Shown here: in pieces, positions 5,801 to 12,697 of the stretch
How the letters are laid out: the number at the start of each line of letters is the position of its first letter
Position numbering within the stretch: the stretch's first letter is position 1
Assembly (NCBI GenBank): GCA_910584605.1
Contig: CAJUAW010000068.1
Location: 1 to 14,651, forward strand
From: an uncultured Oscillospiraceae bacterium
GTDB taxonomy: Bacteria > Bacillota_A > Clostridia > Oscillospirales > Oscillospiraceae
Reading direction: 5' to 3'
Length of the DNA: 14,651 bases
The notes under the pieces: model-generated
Told to the model about the DNA's origin: nothing
Database searches by the model: none
Seen by the model: only the letters and a program-made list of their open reading frames with translations
Made by a program: the position numbers and the translations under genes

Positions 5801-8585
5801 GAACCTGACCTCCAACGGCTTTGCGCTGAACAGCCAGCAGTGGCCCCTGGCCATCGAGGAGGAGAACAACCTCAACCGGGACAACAACCTGGGCATCGGG
5901 GACTACGGCGTGGACTTCAAGTTCCGGATGCGGCCCGACTCCACCGAATCGGTGGCGGACGGCATCGCCTACGACCTGCTGCTGTGGACCGATACCCAGC
6001 TGGAGTACGACCTGTACTACCGCGCCGTCAGCAAGAGCGGCGAGGCGCTGACCGCGAAGACCGGCACCAACGGCTCCTTCCTCTACGGGATGCCCAACAT
6101 GCCGGAGAACGTGGACCGGAACGGCTGGGTGAAGCTGGGCAGCAGCGGCGTACACTACATCGGCGCGAACAGCGACGGCCGGTCCAGCAAGCGGCTGCAC
6201 CAGGTGTTCAACGGCTGCGGAGCCGGAGCCGTCCTGCCCGAGCTGAACAAGCTGAGCGGTACCTACACCAACGAAAACGGCGAGAAAGAGGACGTGTACT
6301 ATGAGTTTGCCGTGTCGGTGCGCAGCATCGGCGGCCGCACCGACCCCAACACCTGGGGCGAGACGGTGAACTTCTACGTGGATGTGGCGGCGGGCGACAC
6401 CGTCAACCTCTACGGCCTGGGCGAGAGTCCCACCAACGACGCCTGGAAGCGCTTCCTGGACAACGGCCTGACCAACAACGGCGGCGAGTCCATCGGCGCG
6501 GCGGGCAGCGAGTGTACCACCGGCGAGCCCCGTGAGCTGCACATGGAAAAAACCTTCAGCGACAAGGTGCAGCCTTCCTTCGTCCGGGGCTACCCCACCT
6601 TTGAGACCACCGAGAGCTCCGTGACCATGAACCTGGCCCTGACCCGGGCCGGTACCATCTACTATGTGATCGGCTACGCCCACAACGGAGATTCCGATCC
6701 CACCTCGGGCACTTGGAGCCCCACGATCGGCACCTACTGGAAGGACACCGGGAACATGATCCGGCCGGAGGAGGTCCCCCGGAGCGGCAGTGAACGGGAC
6801 GATGAAAACCCGCCGATGCCGCAGCTGAAACAGCCCACCAACTACCAGATTCAGGATCCCAGAGGCTGGAACGAGGCGGTGGACATGATGAAGGACGTCC
6901 CGCCGGGCAGCGTGAACTGCCAGCAGGTGGCGGTGCAGCAGGTGACCATCAACAACCTGAAGCCCAACCGGACCTACTACGTCTACTTCGTCATCACCGG
7001 CACCGACGTGACCCCCTCTGAGGTGCAGATTTACAAATTCAAGACCAGTCCCATGAGCCGGCCGGTGATCACCATCGGCAGCGCCCCCGGCACCAACGGC
7101 CAGCCCGGCCGTGCCACGCTGAAGACGGATGTGGGCTCTGAGCTGACCTATAAGGTCTACGGCGCCAATTCCCTGAGCAGTGTGCAGTACATCGGTGACG
7201 GCTCCCTGCTGGCGAACTACGTCAATCCCAACTGCGCGCCGCTGCCCGCCGCCTACAATAAACTGACCATCTATGATGCCCTCCAGACTGTGTACTACTA
7301 CAACGAGGCGTCGAAGGGCGATCCCAATAAGATTGCTTACTACCCCACAGACGGCTCGGGCAACCCGGAGAACTACCCGGAGTATTCGGTGTTTGACGTC
7401 TACGCCAGCAAGGAAGTGAAGGAGAGCATCAAACGCTGGCTGGATACTGCCGAGGATGAGAGCGCAGCCGACAAGGGCGGCCCCATCCACCTGAACGCCA
7501 ACGTGGTGCAGAACGGTAATCCCAAGCTCCAGACGGACCAGGACTACTACGTGGTTGCCATAGCCCGCAAGGACCCCATAGACAACAGCATGAAGGACAG
7601 CGGCGTGGATGTACTCTACTCCTTCATGGGCCGTCAGATCAAGATCGGTGACCAGAATCCCCCGAACCTGGAGAGCGCGATCATCAACTTTACTGTTGGG
7701 GACGATGGAACGCTGACCTCTGGCCAGATCACTCTTATCTTTGATAAGACAATCTATAAGCTCAAAGGTGGCAAGGATAATGAGATTACGAGCGCTAAAG
7801 ATTTGTTTAACGCTGGATTGGGTGGGATCGAAGAGGATAGTGTCGTAACCAGCAATAATAATGCTTCCACGGCTGTATTAAGACTGGTGACCCAAGAAAA
7901 GTTTACAAGCGGCTGTATTTATGGTACAGTTGGCACCAATTACCTGAGCAACAGTGATAGTGTTACTGCACGTGCGGTGCTGGGTATCTCCTCCGCAGTC
8001 ACAACAAGGGAGGATGCAACGAACAATTATACAGACTACACCATCACGGTCACCTGGACTCCCGCCGCCGGTACCGGCCTGACTCCCCTGACGGAGACTA
8101 AGACGGTGACCATCACGAAGCCGAAGACTCCCACCAACAGGAGCGCCCCGGTCGCAACGGCGGCCTACGGCAATGTGACCACCTCCTCCGGGTCAGGCAG
8201 CATCAAGAGCGGCACCCTTACGGTGAGCTTTGACCAGGCCCTGTACAACACCAACGGCAGCGCGGTGACCACGGCGGACCTGTCCTGGATCATCCAGAGC
8301 TCGGAGGGCATCGACCTGGCCCGCAGCAGCATCACCAACGACACCATGAACAACACGGCGCGCCTCACCCTGGCGCTGAAGCAGGGGGCGAAGAGCGTCT
8401 CCGCCAGGATCAACAGCGGCACGCTGGCCAGCTCCAGCGGCATGGTGACCGAGGAGGACCTGATCATCACCGGCACCGAGCGCACCAGCACCAGCGGCCA
8501 GAGCAACCTGTCCGTCACCGGGTACAATGTGGACGTGACCTGGGGCGGCGAGACGCTGAAGACAATCACAGGCACCATACAGTGA
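2811..8585 (+). CDS. Giant secreted SLH-domain surface protein with Ig/FN3-like modules (1924 aa)
   Basis: The signal peptide has a basic N-region, a hydrophobic core at 16-33 and probable cleavage after S-R-A (39). Three SLH domains follow: about 41-85, 91-145 and 152-205, with T-R-A-D, T-R-E-Q and S-K-A-Q in place of the canonical T-R-A-E. These anchor proteins non-covalently to pyruvylated secondary wall polymers. Residues about 213-445 are Gly/Asn/Val-rich with regular short strands (I-S-G-D-L-Y-V-S-G-G, V-N-V-L-G-R-I-I-L), which suggests a right-handed beta-helix. From about 465 to 900 come FN3/Ig-like modules, each with a G-T-[IV]-Y-W or M-Y-Y-T-V strand and a later Y-x-L-Y-x-x-x-x-D strand. 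Big_5/SbsA-like modules start near N-P-P-T-V-R, and two more end the protein. There is no LPXTG, no C-terminal membrane helix and no enzymatic domain recognised. ATG 2811 has AAAGGAG 8 bases upstream. Only 65 bases separate it from the PilZ gene, so co-transcription is plausible. Function is inferred as S-layer, adhesin or surface scaffold. Confidence 0.85.
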   Translation: MSQRTGTQRRTWKERALALLLAAVLVAGLAPGLTLPSRAEHWADTYLDQLVDWGVLRADQTADPDAALTRADFMAIINRAYGYTETGPIPFEDVLPTDWFYDDVSIAYTAGYMAGTSDITASPYDSLTREQAVCILGRNMMMQDTPGESLAFSDSRDVSDWARGTVKTAVDNYIISGYPDNTFQPKSAISKAQMAVLITQCVGTPIQQSGSYELGGVFGNVTITAPNVALRNTTISGDLYVSGGVGLGGIRLENVNVLGRIILSGAGESEGGDASVVMRNVTAGEMLVDNMRGRTVTIRADGITEIDKTTVRTSAYLEDNNTDDKGLMNIELDGDSGARLTLAGRIKDVVNKTPNSYIQVAKGTVAKITADEAAVNSTIQLDRNTEVKEMNLDVATNVTGDGDIGQLNVNAPGCVVSMLPDKIYIRPGLTANIAGVVMDSQAAEEGSLDPRLLAGYPAAKDITPEGLRADFAGNKKGTVYWAVSSITDGSIGEDDLISPPSYGSKAIRNGSVAAPVGGDEVSAQITGLSVGGSYYLSAMLVDDQGNRSPVKVVAFTTPDNTVPAFGQGYPYMSYIGKEANAQLITAQVAVMATKNCKMYYTVLPAGAAAPTVDELRSAAISSNLGYGVVDLEKNQVWDSDEAIIVSRRLEEQKDYVLYLWLTDGINSSAVTSLAFSTPDVTPPDFVIHPRSNGDPLATSVPMTAALSENGTIYWVAVKSGDPYPLPNPQNDSDNEEDGKTAKLTSEYAKLQVLNGMGAVSSGRATATANNQVNLNITGLQAETSYDLYYMAVDAAGNYTIQVYKLQGGIRTLDTNPPTVRQFFTKTDSQDPTRPMRDTSIVLEFSENVRLGGTSQDLLSLYEATQEGTTSEQEEALKEFVDALRKNIDFCTLENNEERSVVKDKDGVSSSEWVIDFTKAQVANVNGKIQITFPNTADNEPGLRLASGATYYFKVNIDSQNKISDLSGHEIESSPVWYETPESEGHSLPMFTVVFARVNLTSNGFALNSQQWPLAIEEENNLNRDNNLGIGDYGVDFKFRMRPDSTESVADGIAYDLLLWTDTQLEYDLYYRAVSKSGEALTAKTGTNGSFLYGMPNMPENVDRNGWVKLGSSGVHYIGANSDGRSSKRLHQVFNGCGAGAVLPELNKLSGTYTNENGEKEDVYYEFAVSVRSIGGRTDPNTWGETVNFYVDVAAGDTVNLYGLGESPTNDAWKRFLDNGLTNNGGESIGAAGSECTTGEPRELHMEKTFSDKVQPSFVRGYPTFETTESSVTMNLALTRAGTIYYVIGYAHNGDSDPTSGTWSPTIGTYWKDTGNMIRPEEVPRSGSERDDENPPMPQLKQPTNYQIQDPRGWNEAVDMMKDVPPGSVNCQQVAVQQVTINNLKPNRTYYVYFVITGTDVTPSEVQIYKFKTSPMSRPVITIGSAPGTNGQPGRATLKTDVGSELTYKVYGANSLSSVQYIGDGSLLANYVNPNCAPLPAAYNKLTIYDALQTVYYYNEASKGDPNKIAYYPTDGSGNPENYPEYSVFDVYASKEVKESIKRWLDTAEDESAADKGGPIHLNANVVQNGNPKLQTDQDYYVVAIARKDPIDNSMKDSGVDVLYSFMGRQIKIGDQNPPNLESAIINFTVGDDGTLTSGQITLIFDKTIYKLKGGKDNEITSAKDLFNAGLGGIEEDSVVTSNNNASTAVLRLVTQEKFTSGCIYGTVGTNYLSNSDSVTARAVLGISSAVTTREDATNNYTDYTITVTWTPAAGTGLTPLTETKTVTITKPKTPTNRSAPVATAAYGNVTTSSGSGSIKSGTLTVSFDQALYNTNGSAVTTADLSWIIQSSEGIDLARSSITNDTMNNTARLTLALKQGAKSVSARINSGTLASSSGMVTEEDLIITGTERTSTSGQSNLSVTGYNVDVTWGGETLKTITGTIQ
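7654..8582 (+). repeat. Two tandem diverged SbsA/Big_5-like modules ending the first SLH protein
   Basis: Module A (about 7654-8058) and module B (about 8142-8582) share an ordered set of motifs. A has G-T-L-T-S-G-Q-I-T-L-I-F-D-K-T-I-Y and B has G-S-I-K-S-G-T-L-T-V-S-F-D-Q-A-L-Y. A then has T-S-A-K-D-L and B has T-T-A-D-L, followed by T-A-V-L-R-L against T-A-R-L-T-L, and D-Y-T-I-T-V-T-W against G-Y-N-V-D-V-T-W. Module A DNA is much poorer in GC: by my count 74 of 180 bases (41 %) at 7741-7920, against about 65 % in a sample upstream. The modules are thus homologous at the protein level but differ in composition. Confidence 0.6.
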
Positions 8586-8592
8586 TCCCGAA

Positions 8593-8621
8593 ACGGGAGC
8601 GGGCCCCCGGCTCGCTCCCGT
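8593..8621 (+). terminator. Strong intergenic hairpin between the two SLH genes
   Basis: ACGGGAGCG (8593-8601) pairs perfectly with CGCTCCCGT (8613-8621). Inner pairs 8602-8605 with 8609-8612 extend it to about 13 base pairs with a CCC loop. It starts 8 bases after the stop of the upstream gene. The following bases are TTGCCCTATTT, so the T tract is poor. It may be a weak terminator, an RNA 3'-end stabiliser or a partial block that lowers expression of the downstream gene. Confidence 0.5.
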
Positions 8622-8653
8622 TGCCCTATTTCCCATGAAAAGGAGTGTTTTGA

Positions 8654-11600
8654 ATGCGGAAAACCCTTGCCCGCCGCAGTCTCGCGGCCCTGCTCACCCT
8701 CACCCTGATTCTGTCCCTGCTCCCCGCCGCCTTTGCGGCGGACTCGATCATCTTGAACAAGAACTCCCTGTCCCTTCAAGTGGGAGGTAAGGAGCAATTG
8801 ACCACGACTAGCGGTACTGTTAACGCCTGGTCCAGCAACAATAACAGCGTTGCCACTGTTGACAACAACGGCAACGTCACGGCTGTCGGCCGCGGCAGCG
8901 CCACCATCACAGCCTCCGACAACAACGGCCAGAGCGCCAGCTGCGCCGTGACCGTTGTAGCGGCACAGGTGGAGAAGCTTACAGTCAAGCTGAAAAAGGA
9001 CAAACAAGACGTGGACTATGGCAGGATGGTCTATTTGGAGGTAGAGGAGATTACGGCTGAATGGAGCGACAAAACAACAGGTAAACTTGACCTGAGCAGC
9101 AACCGGCTGAGCTGCTCTGCGGCCGTCGTCCCCGGCGGCACCGGCTCTGTGAGCATCGCCAATCCCTCCGACACCAGCGGCCAGTCTGGCCTGCAGGCCA
9201 TCCGTGTCACGGGCGCCGGCGAGGGTACCGTGACCGTCCAGGTGACGGTGGAGTACCGGAACATGGATACAAATGCCATCACATCCGGAACGGCGAACTG
9301 CACGATCAGCGTCACATCCGCCAATACGGTGGTCATCGAGGACTTCGACACAAGTCAGAACCTGAACCTGATCCAGGGCGTCCCCAAGACGCTGAAGGCT
9401 TACGTGACCGAGAACGGCAGGCGGAACGATGAGCTGAGCGACCAGATTGAGTGGGAGATCAAGGGCAGCGGCCTTTCCATCCAGGGGACCAGCACCGGCC
9501 CCAGCGTCACCGTCAATCCCACCAGCGAGGTAGGGGCGGATCAGGGGGTGACGATCACTGCCAGCTATACGCCGGCGGGCGGCAGGACGGTCTCCAGAAC
9601 CCTCACCTGTATCATTCGGGACCCCGGCGGCCCCGGCGGCGACGGCCCGGACAAACCTGTCCCGCCCCCTGCCGGCGACACCCTGCCCGAGGGTGTGGTG
9701 CCGGTGATCACCATCAACTCCCCCGCCGACGGCAAGATCATGGAGCCCGGCTCGGAGAGCATGGACATCTCGGTGGCCTTCAAGAAGCCGGACGGCACCT
9801 CCGTCAATGGTACCCTCCAATCCTCCACAAGCGGATACTTGATTGCTCGCTATGTGGACGACACCGGACGCTATGAGATCCCCCTGATCCCGGACAGCAG
9901 CGCGTCCGACGTTGCCAAGATTGAGCTGCGCAGCAACCGGTACTGGATTGTGGCCAGCAAACCCGGCGAGGCCACCCTGACCATCTCTGCCAGCAGGGGC
10001 GATCCGGCCAGCGTGTCGGTGGTGGTCAGCGGCTTTGTGCTGCTCCAGGACGAGATCACCATGACGGAAAACGAGAGCCGCAGCCCCTTTGAGGAGGGGG
10101 AGAAGCAGATCATCAAGGCCTACGGCGAGGCCAAGACCACCGACCTGAGCATCTGGTCCGACGCGGCCAACATCGCCACCTACGTGAACAACAACCTTGC
10201 GGCCTACAGCCCCGGCACGGCCAACTTCACCATCAGCGACGCCCGGCGGGGCTTCCGGGCCACCCTCAAGGTGACGGTGAAGTCCGACCCCAACTCCACC
10301 ATCAGCGGCATCACAATCAAAAACACCGAGACCCTGCCCTTCACCGACGGGCGGCTGACCTTCAACCTCCAGGCGGGGGGCCTGCTGTCTCACATCACCG
10401 GCATCAACGTGGACGCCGGCAAGGGGGCGATGTATTACAACTACCGTTCGGAGAACCAGCCCGGCTCAGGCGTGGGCGCGGAGAGCTACTACTACCCTGG
10501 CCGCAGCGGCGGCGTCCCCGCCGGACAGCGGTCCATGGCCGACCTGACCTTCGTCCCCAACCGCAGCTTCCCCGGCGGCGAGGTGACCATCAACTACACC
10601 GCCTTCTCCACCAGCGGCCAAAGCTACGCCTGCCAGATTGTCCTCACCGTCACACCGCAAGGGGGTTCCAGCGCCGCCATCGCTATGAACACGGCCTACA
10701 ACACCCCGGTGAGCTTCAACAGCGATGAGTTCAACCGGGTGTGCCAGGAGCGGCTGGGCAGCAAGCTGCGCTGCGTGGTCTTTTCCCAGCCCCCGGAGCG
10801 CCAGGGCGTCCTTTACACCAACTACTACAGCGCGGAAAACTACGGCAGCGTGGTGGACACCGCCCGCCAGTACACCCTGAAGGAGCTGGACAGCATCTCC
10901 TTTGTCCCCGCCCCCGGCTACAGCGGGCTGGTCACCGTCTACTACACCGCCTACGGCGCTGGGAACAGCGGCTCCTATGCCGGCCAGGTGAGCATCAACG
11001 TGGGCCGGGAGAGCGGCGTGTCCATCGGCGGCCTGGCCTACGACGTAGGCAAGGGCGGCGTGGTCCACTTCGACGACGAGGATTTCAACGACTACTGCCG
11101 GGAAATCCTCTATGAGGAGAACCGCTACAACTACCAGACCCTCAGCTTCATCCGCTTCGAGTCCCTGCCCAGCGCCAGCCAGGGCGTGCTCTACTACGAC
11201 TACCGCTCCAGCGTCAACCTGGGGTCCCAGGCGGCGGCCGGGACCAGCTACTACTACGGCTCCCGGGCTCCCCGCATCGACCGGCTGAGCTTTGTGCCCG
11301 CAGCGGACTTTACGGGCACCATCAAGATCCCCTTCACCGGCTGGACCACCGACGGCACCAGCTTCGGCGGCAACGTGGAGATCAACGTCCGCAGCGGTAC
11401 CGGCGCAGGGGACATCTACTACACCTGCGCCCCCGGCCGGACGGTGAGCTTCCGGAACGCCGACTTCACCAGCCTGAGCACCCAGCTCACCGGGCGCACC
11501 ATCGACTATATCGTCTTCCAGCGCCTGCCCAGCACCGCGGACGGCTCCCTGTACTACGGCACCTCCCGGATCACCGCCACCGGAACCCGGTACCGGAACA

Positions 11601-12649
11601 GCAGCCTGAGCCGGCTGTCCTTCCGGGCCAGCAGCACCTTCTCCGGCCCCATCGACATCCCCTTTGACGGCGTCTCCGCCGGCGGGGCCAGCTTCTCCGG
11701 GATCATCACCATCGGCACCGGAACCTCCGGGGGGAACGTCAGCCTGAGCAGCATCCGCTACAACTCGGATACGGGGACCGCCGCCGTGTTCGACCGGGTG
11801 GACTTCGACGACCTCTCCCAGTGGGAGACGGGCCGGAACATCAGCTCGGTCCGGTTCACCCCGCCCTCCAGCCGGGAGGGGACCCTCTACCGCAATTACC
11901 GCTCCAGCACCAACATGGGTTCCAGGATTACCTCCACTACCACCATCAACGCCAGCGACCTGGACCGGGTGGCCTTTGTCCCCGCCTCCGGCTTTAACGG
12001 CGTGGCCTATGTGGACTTCACCGCCACCGCCGCCAGCGGCGGCGGCACCTTCACCGGCACGGTGGAGATCGTGGTGGGCCGGGATTACAGCTCCGGCTCC
12101 CGCTACTTCAGCGACATGGCGGGGTACAGCGCCCTCCAGCAGGCGGCGGTGGACTTTCTCTACGACCGGGGCGTCACCCGGGGGCTGAGCGTTGGCCAGT
12201 ACGGCCCGGAGAGCTCCATCCGCCGGGGGGACTTCGCCCGGATGGTCTACCTGGCCTTCTCCTTCACGCCCAGCGGGATGCCCCAGGCCTTTGTGGACGT
12301 GCCGGTGGGAGCCTACTACACTGAGGCGGTGAACGCCCTCTACTCCAGAGGGGTGGTCAGCGGCGTGGGCGGCGGTTTCTACGCCCCCAACAGCACCCTG
12401 ACCCGGCAGGACGCCATCTGCATCGTCCAGCGGGCCATGCGGGCGGCGGGGCGGACGGCCAATGACGGCAGCCTCTCCGTGCTGAACGGCTACAGCGACA
12501 GCGGCAGCGTGGCGGGCTACGCCCAGGGGGCCATGGCCTTCGCCGTGCAGCAGGGCTACCTGCCCCTGAACGGCGGCTGGCTGGCCCCCACCCGTCCCCT
12601 GACCCGTGTGGACATGGCCGAGATTCTCTACCGGGTACTCACCTCCTGA
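8654..12649 (+). CDS. Secreted SLH-domain surface protein with Big_2 and five cadherin-like repeats (1331 aa)
   Basis: The signal peptide (residues 1-28) has basic R-K and R-R, a Leu-rich core and A-F-A before the mature A-D-S. A Big_2 (Ig-like group 2) domain spans about 31-100, with L-Q-V-G-G and the core strands W-S-S-N-N-N-S-V-A-T-V-D and G-x-A-T-I-T-A. Further beta-rich Ig-like domains run to about 322. A Gly/Pro-rich hinge (about 323-348) leads to two more Ig-like domains (to about 550). Five tandem repeats of about 110-125 residues follow (551-1146). Three C-terminal SLH domains close the protein (nt about 12103-12255, 12289-12450 and 12489-12646), with R-R-G-D, T-R-Q-D and T-R-V-D at the binding-motif position. 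ATG 8654 has AAGGAGTG 8 bases upstream. No enzymatic domain was recognised. The role is inferred as a wall-anchored stalk or adhesin. A mild drop in GC is visible at about 8750-9120. Confidence 0.85.
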   Translation: MRKTLARRSLAALLTLTLILSLLPAAFAADSIILNKNSLSLQVGGKEQLTTTSGTVNAWSSNNNSVATVDNNGNVTAVGRGSATITASDNNGQSASCAVTVVAAQVEKLTVKLKKDKQDVDYGRMVYLEVEEITAEWSDKTTGKLDLSSNRLSCSAAVVPGGTGSVSIANPSDTSGQSGLQAIRVTGAGEGTVTVQVTVEYRNMDTNAITSGTANCTISVTSANTVVIEDFDTSQNLNLIQGVPKTLKAYVTENGRRNDELSDQIEWEIKGSGLSIQGTSTGPSVTVNPTSEVGADQGVTITASYTPAGGRTVSRTLTCIIRDPGGPGGDGPDKPVPPPAGDTLPEGVVPVITINSPADGKIMEPGSESMDISVAFKKPDGTSVNGTLQSSTSGYLIARYVDDTGRYEIPLIPDSSASDVAKIELRSNRYWIVASKPGEATLTISASRGDPASVSVVVSGFVLLQDEITMTENESRSPFEEGEKQIIKAYGEAKTTDLSIWSDAANIATYVNNNLAAYSPGTANFTISDARRGFRATLKVTVKSDPNSTISGITIKNTETLPFTDGRLTFNLQAGGLLSHITGINVDAGKGAMYYNYRSENQPGSGVGAESYYYPGRSGGVPAGQRSMADLTFVPNRSFPGGEVTINYTAFSTSGQSYACQIVLTVTPQGGSSAAIAMNTAYNTPVSFNSDEFNRVCQERLGSKLRCVVFSQPPERQGVLYTNYYSAENYGSVVDTARQYTLKELDSISFVPAPGYSGLVTVYYTAYGAGNSGSYAGQVSINVGRESGVSIGGLAYDVGKGGVVHFDDEDFNDYCREILYEENRYNYQTLSFIRFESLPSASQGVLYYDYRSSVNLGSQAAAGTSYYYGSRAPRIDRLSFVPAADFTGTIKIPFTGWTTDGTSFGGNVEINVRSGTGAGDIYYTCAPGRTVSFRNADFTSLSTQLTGRTIDYIVFQRLPSTADGSLYYGTSRITATGTRYRNSSLSRLSFRASSTFSGPIDIPFDGVSAGGASFSGIITIGTGTSGGNVSLSSIRYNSDTGTAAVFDRVDFDDLSQWETGRNISSVRFTPPSSREGTLYRNYRSSTNMGSRITSTTTINASDLDRVAFVPASGFNGVAYVDFTATAASGGGTFTGTVEIVVGRDYSSGSRYFSDMAGYSALQQAAVDFLYDRGVTRGLSVGQYGPESSIRRGDFARMVYLAFSFTPSGMPQAFVDVPVGAYYTEAVNALYSRGVVSGVGGGFYAPNSTLTRQDAICIVQRAMRAAGRTANDGSLSVLNGYSDSGSVAGYAQGAMAFAVQQGYLPLNGGWLAPTRPLTRVDMAEILYRVLTS
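10304..12090 (+). repeat. Five tandem cadherin/Big_9-like repeats in the second SLH protein
   Basis: Units begin near nt 10304, 10668, 11013, 11403 and 11731. Each has, in order, a hydrophobic strand, P-x-x-x-x-G-x-L-Y, a Tyr/Arg segment followed by a Gly (Y-Y-N-Y-R-S-E-N, Y-T-N-Y-Y-S-A-E-N, Y-Y-D-Y-R-S-S-V-N and Y-R-N-Y-R-S-S-T-N in units 1, 2, 3 and 5), then L-x-x-[LIV]-[STA]-F-[VR]-P-A-like and F-x-G-x-[IV]-x-I-x-[YF]-T-A, and finally a G-x-[SC]-[FY]-x-[GC]-x-[VI] strand. Unit 4 has lost the N-Y-R-S-S motif (it reads Y-Y-G-T-S-R). The F-V-P-A...G...Y-T-A order is that of Big_9/cadherin-like repeats of surface proteins. Confidence 0.65.
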
Positions 12650-12656
12650 TCTGTGG

Positions 12657-12694
12657 AAAAAAGATCCCTGGCTGATACAGCCAGGGATCTTTTT
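12657..12694. terminator. Bidirectional rho-independent terminator
   Basis: AAAAAA (12657-12662), then GATCCCTGGCTG (12663-12674), the loop ATA, and the perfect complement CAGCCAGGGATC (12678-12689), then TTTTT (12690-12694). The 12-base-pair stem has a T tract on both strands. It ends the plus-strand SLH gene (stop at 12649) and the convergent minus-strand gene (stop at 12698). Confidence 0.95.
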
Positions 12695-12697
12695 CGG

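Noticed and set aside
2778..7490. A 1570-codon open frame on the minus strand opposite the first SLH gene, rich in Val, His, Gly and Leu.
   Set aside because: The plus strand has a signal peptide, SLH domains, a ribosome binding site and Ig-like modules. The antisense frame has no domain, and its length follows from GC-rich third-position codon use, which suppresses stops in that phase.
8165..10393. A 742-codon minus-strand open frame spanning the two SLH genes.
   Set aside because: It crosses the intergenic hairpin and two well-supported genes, shows no recognisable domain, and has the same His/Gly/Val composition bias as other antisense frames here.
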